DNA from: GMQP-bins7 sp963776565
GTDB lineage: Bacteria > Actinomycetota > Thermoleophilia > Gaiellales > Gaiellaceae
Length of the DNA stretch: 64,000 bases
Direction of reading: 5' to 3'
Assembly: GCA_963776565.1 (NCBI GenBank)
Contig: CAVZNF010000015.1
Coordinates: forward strand, 372,001 to 436,000
Numbering within the stretch: the first letter of the stretch is position 1; the number at the start of each line of letters is the position of its first letter. The notes under the pieces are model-generated. The model searched no databases. It was not told the origin of the DNA and worked only from the letters and a program-made list of their open reading frames with translations. The translations under genes were made by a program, and so were the position numbers. Below are positions 48,156 through 57,320 of the stretch, in pieces.

Positions 48156-49492
48156 TCATGCGGCGAATCTTCGCGCCTGCACCCGATGGGCGCGCGCGAT
48201 CTCAGTCTCGTCAGCATTGACGAGCGCCCCGTCGCGCACGACGTCGGCTCCCTCGACGACGAGGCGATGCACGCGATGAGGCGCCGAGAATACGAGGCCC
48301 GCAACCCGATCGTCCGCACCGCCGAGCTCGAGGCCGTCCGTCCGCCAGACAGCGAAGTCGGCCCGCTTGCCGGGCTCGAGTGAACCGATGTCGTCCCTTC
48401 CGAGCACCCCCGCGCCGCCACGAGTCCCGAGACGCAGCGCCTCGCGAACGGTCATGGCTCGGGGCCCACTGCGGCCACGTGCGACCAGCAGCGCCTGCTT
48501 CACCTCGTATAGGAGGTCGCTGCGCTCGTTCGACGCCGACCCGTCGACGCCGAGACCAACGCGGACGCCTGCGTCGAGGTATTCGCGAACGGGCGCCACG
48601 CCGGCGCCGAGCCGGAGATTCGAGGTCGGGCAGTGCGCGACTCCCGTGCCCGACGCGGCGAAGTCGGCCGTGTCGTCCGCGGAGAGGTGGACACAGTGCG
48701 CGCACCAGACGTCGGCTCCGAGCCAGCCGAGGTCGGTGAGGTACTCCACCGGCGTCGCCCCGTAGAGCTCCATGCAATACGCCTCCTCCTCCATCGTCTC
48801 GGCGAGGTGCGTGTGGAGTGTCAGGCCGAGGCGGCGTGCGAGCTCGGCCGACTCCGTCATCAATCGCTTCGTCACCGAGAACGGCGAGCAGGGTGCCACG
48901 GCGATCTGCACACGCGCGCCCGGCCCTGGGCTCGTGCAGCTCGCCGACGAGCCGCTCGGTGTCCGCGAGAACGGCGTCGATGTCCTCGACGAGCTCGTCG
49001 GGCGGGAGCCCGCCGTCCGAGGCGCCGAGATCCATCGAGCCGCGCGAGGCGACGATGCGGACGCCGATCTCGCGCGCTGCCTGCACCTCCGCCTCGATCA
49101 GGCCCGTGCGGCCGCGCGGGAAGACGTAGTGGTGGTCGAAGACAGTCGAGCAGCCCGAGAGCGCGAGCTCGGCGAGACCGGTCCGCGCGGCCGCGTACTC
49201 GGCCTCGGCGTCGATCCCGGCCCACGTCGGATAGAGCTCGCGCAGCCAGCTGAAGAGGTCAGCCTCTTGCGCACGGGCACGCGTGAGCGTTTGGTACAGG
49301 TGGTGATGGGTGTTGACGAGGCCCGGCGTGACGACGTCGCCGCCGAGGTCGATGCGCTCGTCCGTCTCGGGCTCGACGCCTGATCCAAGGGAGACGATCA
49401 CGCCGTTCTCCACGAGCATCCAGCCCGCCTCGTGCTCGGTTCCGACGTCGTCGCACGTGACGACCCAGCATCCTGAGATAGAGCTGCTTCAT
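48156..49492 (-). CDS. Guanine/8-oxoguanine deaminase-type amidohydrolase (two apparent frameshifts)
   Basis: Metal-dependent deaminase (hydroxydechloroatrazine hydrolase/8-oxoguanine deaminase group). Metal sites: NTHHHLYQTLTRA, LHTHLAETMEEE, CAHCVHLS, LGVDGSASNERSDLL. One extra base near 48920 separates LVGELHEPRA from VQIAVAPCSPFSV, and another near 49470 separates MKQLYLRM from WVVTCDDVGTEHEAGWM. Starts ATG 49492, overlapping the ade stop. Purine context supports guanine or 8-oxoguanine rather than triazine. Confidence 0.85.
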
Positions 49493-51181
49493 GCGGTCAG
49501 CGGCACGATTTCGAACCGGTCGCCGTCGACGAGCCCGCGGTCTGTGATCTTGAGGTGCGGGATGACCGAGAGGCCGAGGAACGAGAGCGTGAGGAACGGG
49601 GTCGCCCCGCTCCAGCCGAGCCCGCGCGCGGCGTCGTTGCACGCCCGGCTCTGCGCGATCACCTCGGCGAGCGGTGCAGCGGACAGGAGCCCGGCGATCG
49701 GCAGCGGGCACTCCGCGAGTATGCGTCCGTCCTCGACCGCCACGATCCCGCCCCCGATCTCGGCGAGCCTCTCGACCGCGACGCCATGTCCGAATCCGTC
49801 ATTCCGACGACGATGAGGTTGTGGGCGTCGTGCGAGACGGACGATGCGAGAGCGCCTCGCTCGAGCCCCGATCCGGAGACGAAGCCGTGGCCGATCCGTC
49901 CTGTCGCCAGGTGCCGCTCGACGACCGCGATCTTCGCGAGATCGCGAGCTGCGTCTGCGACCGCGAAGCCGTCGGCGACGGCGGGCTCGACGACAACCGA
50001 GTTCGTCACCACCTGATCCGGGAATCAGCCCGAGTGCCCGGATCGAGTCGCTCGTGAGCCGGGATCGCGAAGTCGCTCGGTACGACGGGACGTATGCGCA
50101 CGCTCTGTCGAACCCAGTCGGGGATCTCGACGGGCGAGCTCTCCCCGATCGGGCGCCCGCTCTTCAGCACGGTCTCGGGCGCGAACGTCACGAGGTCGGG
50201 CAGGATGACCAGGTCAGCCTGATACCCCGGCGCGATGGCGCCATGGTGCTGCAGGCCGTGCCAGAGCGCGGGATTGAGAGACGCCATCACGAGCGCGTCC
50301 TCGGGCGCGATGCCCGCCGCCACGGCCTTCCGCACCATCCCGTTGATATGGCCGTCGTCTGCGATGTCTTCCGGATCGCGGTCATCCGTGCAGAACGCGA
50401 TCCTGGCCGGCCCGAGCTCCTCGACCAGCGGGAGCAGGTCGAGCAGGTTCCGAGCCATCGAGGCCTCGCGGATCAGGAGCCACATCCCGGCGCGCAGGCG
50501 CTCGCGTCCCTCTTCGACCGTCAGTGCCTCGTGGTCCGACCCGATGCCCGCGGCGGCGTATGCCTGCAAATCCTTGCCGAGAACGCCGGGCGCATGGCCG
50601 TCGACATGAGCAGCGCCGTCGAGGCCGAGTTTCTCGAGCTCTGCCGGAGAGCCGGCGATGACGCCGGGGTAGTTCATCATCTCCGCCAGCCCCAGGACGC
50701 GCCGCCGACGCATCAGGGACTCGAGATCACCAGGTACGAACGGTCGCCGAGGCGATTCGAAGGGCGAAGCGGGCACACACGACGACGCCATGAAGAAGAC
50801 GTCGAGCTGCAGTCCAGCCGAGGCGTCGAGCAGCCAGTGCACTCCGTCCACGCCGAGGACGTTCGCGATCTCGTGCGGGTCGGCGACGACGGCGGTCGTG
50901 CCGAGCGGAAGAACCAATCGTGCGAATTCGTCGACCATCAGCTTCACGGTCTCGAAGTGCATGTGCGCGTCGATGAAGCCCGGGACGACGTAGCGTCCCG
51001 TCGCATCCAGCGTCTCGTTGCCCTCGTAGCGACCGACGCCCGCGACGACGCCGTCGACCACCGCGATGTCGGCGTCCAGCCACTCGCGCGTGAACACCGA
51101 AAGGACGCGTCCACCCTGTACGACGAGGTCGGCCGGCTCGTCTCCGCGGGCGACGGCGATGCGACGTTGCAGCCCTTCCAT
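49489..51181 (-). CDS. ade: Adenine deaminase (apparent frameshifts)
   Basis: Adenine to hypoxanthine, about 563 residues. Metal site GFIDAHMHFETVKL, then VVADPHEIANVLG, FCTDDRDPEDIADDGHI and TFLTLSFLGLSVIPHLKITD at the C-terminus. Two one-base gains at about 50033 and 50015 interrupt the region that repairs to SDSIRALGLIP and DQVVTNSVVVEP; a third change near 49785 fits a lost C (reading DMALAVERLAEIGGGIV). ATG 51181 lies seven bases after TACGCT on the coding strand (leaderless). Confidence 0.9.
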
Positions 51182-51254
51182 CGAGGGGAGCGTAATGCGC
51201 GTCGCGCTGCCGTATAGTCGCCGGGTCAGTCGGCAGGCGGGACAGGAGGAGCAA

Positions 51255-52374
51255 ATGAGAACGAAGTTCGTGTTGGGCGGGCTCGTGCTCGCGATCGCAG
51301 TGACAGCGCTCGCGCTCGCGGGCGGCGGCGCGGCAAGGTCGGAGCAGGAGCCCTTCAAGGTGGCCTTCATCTACCCGGGGCCACACGACGACGGCGGCTG
51401 GTCGCAGGCGCACGACAAGGGCCGACTCGCCATCGAGAAGGCGCTCGGCTCGAAGGTCGAGACGACCTACAAGGAGAACATCTTCTCGAGCGCTCAGGTA
51501 CCACAGGTGGTAGCGAGCCTCGCTCGAGACGGCTACGACATGATCTTCGGCTGCTCGTTCGGGTTCTTCGAGCTCGGTGTGAACGGACAGCTGTACAAGA
51601 AGTACCCGGACATCCTCTTCGAGCAGGCGACGGGTACGCAGATCAAGAAGAACCAGTCGGAGTACTTCGGCGCAGGTGAGGACACGATCTATCTCTCCGG
51701 GATGGCCGCGGGCGCGGCGTCGAAGAAGGGGCTGATCGGCTACATCGTTCCCGTTCGGCATCCCCGAGGTCGTGCGCCACGCCAACGCGTTCCTGCTCGG
51801 CGCACAGGCGACGCACCCGGGGGCGAGGGTGAAGCTGCTCTGGACGAACGCGTGGGTCTCGGTCCCGAAGGAGACAGCCGCCGCGAAGAGTTTGATCGCA
51901 GCGGGAGTCGACGTGCTCGGGCAGAACGTGGACACCCCGGCGGCGGGCGCCGTCGCCGAGGACAAGGGCATCCCATGGGTCGGTTACGACTCCGACGCCC
52001 GGAAGATCGCACCGAAGCAGTGGCTGACGGCCGCGACCTACAACTGGGGGCCGTACTACGTGAAGCGGGTCAAGGCTGCGATGAACGGAACGTGGAAGCC
52101 CGGCTTCTACTACGGCACGATCAAGGACGGGTTCACGAACATCGCTCCCTACGGCCCGAAGGTCAGCGCGAAGACGAAGGCGGCTATCGCGGCGAAGAAG
52201 AAGGCGATCGTCGCGGGCAAGTTCAACGTCTTCACCGGGCCGCTGTACGACCAGTCGGGCAAGCTCGTGGTGCCGAAGGGTAAGACGCTCAAGGTCCTCC
52301 CGGACCTGTACAGCATGCAATGGCTCGCGAAGGGCATGATCGGGAAGGTCTCGACAGTCAAGCCTCCGAGCTAG
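51255..52374 (+). CDS. BMP-family ABC substrate-binding protein (apparent frameshift)
   Basis: Nucleoside-binding lipoprotein-like receptor of the BMP/PnrA family. Signal segment residues 1-27; then FKVAFIYPGPHDDGGWSQAH, MIFGCSFGFFELG, FEQATGTQIKKNQSEYFG and YDSDARKIAPKQWLTAATYN. One extra base near 51751 separates GYIVP from FGIPEVVRHANAFLLGAQ. No clear lipobox Cys. AGGAGG precedes ATG 51255; TATAGT (51213-51218) is the -10. Feeds the ABC transporter downstream; purine nucleosides are the likely ligands. Confidence 0.9.
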
Positions 52375-52411
52375 CCGCGTGGGGGGAACTCCCCGGCAGC
52401 GTTCGAGAAGT

Positions 52412-52440
52412 GAGAGGCGCCGGCTCGTCCGGCGCCTCTC
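52412..52440. terminator. Strong hairpin between binding-protein and ATPase genes
   Basis: GAGAGGCGCCGG (52412-52423), loop CTCGT, CCGGCGCCTCTC (52429-52440): 12 perfect base pairs without T run. Probably partial terminator/mRNA stabiliser giving more binding protein than transporter. Confidence 0.75.
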
Positions 52441-52451
52441 GACCCCCGGCG

Positions 52452-53963
52452 GTGCGCATGGTCGGGATCTCGAAGAGCTTCCCCGGCGTCGTCGCGAACG
52501 ACGGCGTCAGCTTCGAGGCCGCCGAGGGGGAGGTGCACGCGCTCCTCGGCGAGAACGGAGCGGGCAAGACGACGCTCTCGAACATTCTCACCGGCCTCTA
52601 CCGCCAGGACGACGGGACGATCGAGCTCTACGGCGAGCACGTCCGCTTTCACTCGCCGCGCGACGCGCTCGACGCGGGGATCTGCATGGTGCACCAGCAC
52701 TTCCGTCTCGTCGAGCCGTTCTCGGTGGCCGAGAACGTCGTCCTCGGCGACCACCGTCGTGACGGGCGGCGTCTCGTCGTCCATTCGGGCGCGATCGAGA
52801 AGCGCGTCGGGGAGCTGAGCAGTCGCTACGGCCTCGCGGTCAATCCCAAGGCACGAATCTGGCAGCTCTCGGTAGGCGAGCAGCAACGCGTCGAGATCTT
52901 GAAGGCGCTCTACCGCGAGGCTCGCATTCTGATCATGGACGAGCCGACCGCCGTGCTCACTCCGCAGGAGGCCGACGCGCTTTTCGACACTCTGCGCGTG
53001 ATGGCCGAGGAGGGGAAGACCGTCATCTTCATCTCGCACAAGCTCCACGAGGTCAAGGCCGTCGCCGACCGCGTGACGGTGTTGCGCGGAGGCCGGACCG
53101 TGGCCACCGTCGATGCGGCGCCTGCCACGCTCAGCTCACTCGCCGCTCTCATGGTCGGTCGGGAGATCGACGTCGTGCGACCGCTCGAGGAGCCGAGGAC
53201 GCTGTCCGACGTCCGAACCCTCGAAGTGGACGGCTTGACCGTCGTCGGCGATCGGGGAGAAGTCGCGGTGAACGACGTTTCGTTCGCGGTCCGCGAGGGC
53301 GAGATCGTCGGCGTCGCCGGCGTCGCGGGCAACGGCCAGCGCGAGCTGGCCGAGGCGCTCTCGGGGATGCGCGACCTCCGGGCGGGGAGCGTCCGTGTCG
53401 GCGGCAAGCCGCTGCGCGGCGGCGATCCGCGCGAGGCGATCCTGGCAGGCGTCGCCCACGTGCCCGAGGATCGGCTCGGAACGGGCCTCGCTCCGAGCCT
53501 GAGCGTCACGAGCAACGTCGCCATCAAGACGTACCGAAGCCGGTCCTTGTCACGCGGTCCACTCCTCCCGCTTCGACGCATGCGCGAGGCTGCCCTCGGG
53601 ATCATCCGCCGCTACGACGTGAAGACCCCTGGGCCGGGAACGCCCGTACGCGACCTCTCCGGCGGCAATCTCCAGAAGCTCGTCCTGGGGCGCGAGTTCG
53701 CGGACGACCCGCTCGTCCTCGTCGTCGCTCAGCCGACGCGCGGGCTCGACGTAGGCGCGATCGAGACGGTGCACTCATACCTCCGCGACGCTGCTGCAAG
53801 GGGTGTCGCAATCCTGCTCATGAGCGAGGACCTGGACGAGCTCCGCGCGCTCGCCGACCGGATCCTGGTCGTCTACGAGGGCGAGATCGTCGGCGAGCTC
53901 CCGGCGGGTTCAGCGTCGATCGAGGAGCTCGGCCTGCTCATGGCCGGAGGGACACGCGGGTGA
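52452..53963 (+). CDS. BMP-type nucleoside ABC importer ATPase (two ABC domains)
   Basis: 503 residues, intact, two ABC modules. First: GENGAGKTTLSNILTGL, Q-loop VHQHFRLVEPFS, signature LSVGEQQRVEILKALYR, Walker B ILIMDEPTAVLTPQE. Second: GVAGNGQRELAEALSG (degenerate Walker A), LSGGNLQKLVLGRE, LVVAQPTRGLDVG. Same organisation as RbsA/YufO-like ATPases. GTG 52452 is placed after the hairpin; ATG 52458 is an alternative. Confidence 0.92.
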   Translation: MRMVGISKSFPGVVANDGVSFEAAEGEVHALLGENGAGKTTLSNILTGLYRQDDGTIELYGEHVRFHSPRDALDAGICMVHQHFRLVEPFSVAENVVLGDHRRDGRRLVVHSGAIEKRVGELSSRYGLAVNPKARIWQLSVGEQQRVEILKALYREARILIMDEPTAVLTPQEADALFDTLRVMAEEGKTVIFISHKLHEVKAVADRVTVLRGGRTVATVDAAPATLSSLAALMVGREIDVVRPLEEPRTLSDVRTLEVDGLTVVGDRGEVAVNDVSFAVREGEIVGVAGVAGNGQRELAEALSGMRDLRAGSVRVGGKPLRGGDPREAILAGVAHVPEDRLGTGLAPSLSVTSNVAIKTYRSRSLSRGPLLPLRRMREAALGIIRRYDVKTPGPGTPVRDLSGGNLQKLVLGREFADDPLVLVVAQPTRGLDVGAIETVHSYLRDAAARGVAILLMSEDLDELRALADRILVVYEGEIVGELPAGSASIEELGLLMAGGTRG

Positions 53964-55096
53964 AGCTGGAGCGTCGGCTGAGGCAGCCGTGGTGGCTGTC
54001 CGTCGCCGTTCCCGTCGGCTCGCTGGTCGTGGCGTTCGCGTTGATGGCAGTGCTCCTCGCCGCGACGGGGCACGATCCGATCGACACCTATCGCGAGATC
54101 CTCGATGCGGCGTTCACCGGGCACGGGGCTCTGTCCGCGACTCTCATCTCGGCGACACCGATCCTCTTCACCGGGCTCGCCGCGGCCGCGGCCTTTCGCA
54201 TGCAGCTCTTCAACATCGGCGCCGAGGGTCAGCTGTACCTGGGGGCAGTCGGCGCCTCGTGGATCGCGCTCCAGCTCGGAGACCGGGACGCCACCTCGAC
54301 GCCTCTCTACGTCGTGGCGATGTGCGTCGCAGCGGGTGTGGCGGGCGCTCTCTGGGCATTGATTCCGGGCCTGCTCAAGGCGTTCGCCCGCACGAACGAG
54401 ATCATCACCTCGTTGATGCTCAACTACGTCGCGGGCTTCCTCCTCACGTACCTCATCTTCGACAGCTCGTCGTACTGGCGCGACACGTCGACACTGCAGG
54501 CGCGGGCCTTCCCGCAGGGGAAGCCGATGCCCGAGGCGTCCAACTGGCCGACCTTCGGGTCCGACGTCGTGGTCCCGCTCGGCTTCGTCATCGGGCTGGG
54601 CGCGGCGGCCGCCCTGTGGGTGCTGTACACGCGCATGCGGTTCGGGTTCGAGGTGGGTGTGATGGCCGACTCACCACGGGCTGCGCGCTACGCGGGCATG
54701 CGCACCCGGCGAAAGATCCTGTCGGTGATGGCGGTGTCGGGGGCGATCGCCGGCATCGGCGGCGCGAGTCAGATCGGAGACTTCACCTACACGCTCGACG
54801 GGAGCACGACCGGCTTGCAAGCGGCCGCCTTCGGGTACACGGGGATCGTCGTCGCCGCGCTGGCCCGGTACAACCCGCTCGCGGTCTGCCTCGTCGCGGT
54901 GCTGATCGGCGGCCTGCTGAACGCGGGCTACACGCTTCAGGGCCCGGACTTTCCCTCGGGGCTCGTGGGCGTGATGCAAGGGATCATCCTCTTCTGCGCT
55001 CTCGGTGGCGAGCTTCTGCTTCGTTACCGGTTGCGGATTCGACGTCGCTCGAGCGCACACGGTGGATCGGAACCGGCCGTGGAGCCTGCTAGGTGA
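53960..55096 (+). CDS. Nucleoside ABC importer permease 1
   Basis: 378 residues, intact, eight to ten hydrophobic helices. Conserved permease segment: FNIGAEGQLYLGAVGASWIA and GGASQIGDFTYTLDGSTTGL. GTG 53960 overlaps the ATPase stop. Has a short basic tail. Pairs with the next gene. Confidence 0.9.
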   Translation: MKLERRLRQPWWLSVAVPVGSLVVAFALMAVLLAATGHDPIDTYREILDAAFTGHGALSATLISATPILFTGLAAAAAFRMQLFNIGAEGQLYLGAVGASWIALQLGDRDATSTPLYVVAMCVAAGVAGALWALIPGLLKAFARTNEIITSLMLNYVAGFLLTYLIFDSSSYWRDTSTLQARAFPQGKPMPEASNWPTFGSDVVVPLGFVIGLGAAAALWVLYTRMRFGFEVGVMADSPRAARYAGMRTRRKILSVMAVSGAIAGIGGASQIGDFTYTLDGSTTGLQAAAFGYTGIVVAALARYNPLAVCLVAVLIGGLLNAGYTLQGPDFPSGLVGVMQGIILFCALGGELLLRYRLRIRRRSSAHGGSEPAVEPAR

Positions 55097-56062
55097 ACGA
55101 CAGCCTGCTCGTCATCGTCCTCGCCGACGCGGTCCTGTACGGCACGCCGCTGCTCTTTGCGTCGCTCGGCGAGCTCCTGGCCGAGCGCTCCGGTGTCCTC
55201 AACCTCGGCGTCGAGGGGATGATGTTGTTCGGCGCGGTGGTCGGTTTCTGGATGACGCAGCGCGTCGAGGGAGCGAGCGCACCGGTGCTCGTCCTCGCCG
55301 TTCTCGCGTCGGGCCTGGCCGGCGCGGCGCTGGCCGCGATCCACGCGTTCCTCACGATCACGTTGCGCGCGAATCAGATCGTCTCGGGGCTCGCGCTCAC
55401 GATCTTCGCGGGCGGTCTCGGCCTCTCGGCCTATGTCGGAACCGAGCTGGGGTTCTCATCGGACGTCCCCGCGAAGCAGCACTTCGGGTCGGTCGACATG
55501 TTCGGCCTCGCGGATCTTCCGGTTCTCGGGCCGATCGTGTTCGACCAGTCAGCGCTCGTGTACGCGTCGTGGGTCGCGGCGCTTCTCGTCGGGCTCTACC
55601 TGGGACGAACGCGTTTCGGCTTGAACGTCCGCGCCGTCGGCGAGGCTCCGGCGTCCGCGGACGCGATGGGCATCAACGTGTCCCTCTACCGGTACGTCCA
55701 CGTCCTCGTTGGAGGCGCATTCGCCGGTGTTGCCGGAGCCTGCTACAGCCTCTCGATCTCTCCGGGTTGGAGCTCGGGCGACTCGTTCGTCGGCGGTGCC
55801 GGCTGGATCGCGATCGCGCTCGTCATCTTCGCGTTCTGGCGCGCCGAGCTCTGTCTCGTCGGCGCGTACCTCTTCGGGGCGCTGTCGGCGCTCCCGTTTG
55901 CGCTGCAGGCTCGCGATGTGCAGGTGGCGCCGGAGTTCCTCTACGCCCTCCCGTACGTGATGACGATCGTCGTGCTGGTGCTCGTCTCGACCGGCCTCTC
56001 GAAGCGGCGGCTCGGTGCGCCCGCGGCGCTTGGGAGTTCCGTACGTTCGCGAGGAGCGGTAG
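55093..56062 (+). CDS. Nucleoside ABC importer permease 2 (frameshift near the end)
   Basis: About 322 residues. VLNLGVEGMMLFGAVVGFWM and GVAGACYSLSISPGWSSGDS match YufQ-type permeases. In the raw sequence the frame runs on into the next gene; removing one G at about 56033 gives AALGVPYVREER and TAG 56060-56062. Completes the BMP transporter operon and leads directly into xanthine dehydrogenase genes. Confidence 0.9.
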
Positions 56063-56071
56063 AACGTCGAC

Positions 56072-56868
56072 GTGGACGTCCTCACGCCCGGCTCGCTCGA
56101 GGACGCACTTCGACTGAAGGCCGAGCATCCCGACGCGCTTCCGATCCAGGGCGGAACCGACGTGATGGTCGCGCTCAACTTCGATCGTGCGCGGCCCGAG
56201 ACCTACTCCTCAACCTGAACGAGGTCGGCCGAGCTTCGCGGCTGGTCGCGAGAGAATGGGACGCTCCGGCTCGGCGCCGGGCTGACGTACACGGAGGCGA
56301 TGCAGCGCGCGATCTGGCCGAGGTGTTACCCGCGCTCGCGGAGGCGTCGCGCACCGTCGGCTCTCCGCAGATCCGCAACCGCGGCACGATCGGCGGGAAC
56401 CTCGGTACGGCGTCACCCGCGGGAGACGCGCTGCCGCCGCTGCTCGTGGAGGGCGCGGAGGTCGAGGTGGCCAGCGTCCGCGGTGCGCGGCGGATGCCGC
56501 TCGACGAGTTTCTCGTCGGCGTGAAGAAGAATGCGCTCGCGGACGACGAGCTCATCGTCGCCGTTCACCTCGACCCAAGCGGTCAGCCGCAGACGTTCAT
56601 GAAGGTCGGGCCGCGCAACGCGATGGTGATCGCCGTCTGCTCGCTCGCGGTCGTGGCCGATCGCGAACGTGGCGAGCTGCGCGCGGCTTTCGGGTCGTCC
56701 GCACCGACCGCGCGGCTCGTCACGTCCCCGATCGACGAAGCCGACGGGTTCGCGGATCGCGTCGCCGACGCTGCGGCGCCGATCGACGACGTCCGCGGCA
56801 CCGCTGTGTATCGCCGTCACGCCCTTCGCGTCCTCACCCGGCGGGCGCTCGAGCGGTGCCTCGCATGA
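56072..56868 (+). pseudogene. Xanthine dehydrogenase FAD-binding subunit (CoxM type), several frameshifts
   Basis: FAD subunit of a molybdenum hydroxylase. GTG 56072 gives VDVLTPGSLEDALRLKAEH and the FAD motif LPIQGGTDVMVALNF; after frame changes at about 56205, 56233 and 56312 it reads LLNLNEVGE, NGTLRLGAGLTYTEAMQRA, then EASRTVGSPQIRNRGTIGGN, the second FAD motif. At least one change looks like a lost base. The frame upstream joins to the permease only because of the permease frameshift. Confidence 0.85.
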
Positions 56869-57320
56869 GAGTCGGGCTGACCGTCAACGGCGAGCCGCGC
56901 GAGGCGGAGGTCTGGGCCGGCGAGAGCCTCCTGGTGACGCTACGCGACCGGCTCGAGCTTCCTGGCTCGAAGAACGCCTGCGAGCAGGGCGAGTGCGGCT
57001 CGTGCTCGGTGCTCCTCGACGGCGAGCTCGTGTGCTCGTGCCTCGTTCTCGCGGCGCAGGCCGACGGGCACGACGTCGTCACCGTCGAGGGCCTCGGAGG
57101 GGAGGAGGCGCTCCACCCCGTGCAGGAGGCATTCGCGGATGCCGGCGCCGTGCAGTGCGGCTTCTGCACGCCAGGTTTCGTCGTCGCCGCGGCCGATCTC
57201 CTGCGCCGCGTGCCCGATCCGTCGGACGACGAGATTCGCGAGGCGCTTTCGGGCAACCTCTGCCGCTGCACCGGGTACCAGAAGATCCTCGACGCGGTGC
57301 ACGTGGCGGCCGGTCGATGA
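56865..57320 (+). CDS. Xanthine dehydrogenase [2Fe-2S] subunit (CoxS type)
   Basis: 151 residues, intact. Ferredoxin-type cluster: NACEQGECGSCSVLLDG with the fourth Cys in VCSCLVLA; second cluster: VQCGFCTPGF and GNLCRCTGYQKI. Moves electrons from molybdenum to FAD. ATG 56865 (ATGA overlap with the FAD gene) preferred over GTG 56856. Confidence 0.95.
   Translation: MRVGLTVNGEPREAEVWAGESLLVTLRDRLELPGSKNACEQGECGSCSVLLDGELVCSCLVLAAQADGHDVVTVEGLGGEEALHPVQEAFADAGAVQCGFCTPGFVVAAADLLRRVPDPSDDEIREALSGNLCRCTGYQKILDAVHVAAGR

Noticed and set aside
55093..56868. Fusion of ABC permease and xanthine dehydrogenase FAD subunit
   Set aside because: Arises from one extra G at about 56033; repaired, the permease ends VPYVREER at 56062 and the FAD subunit starts separately at 56072.
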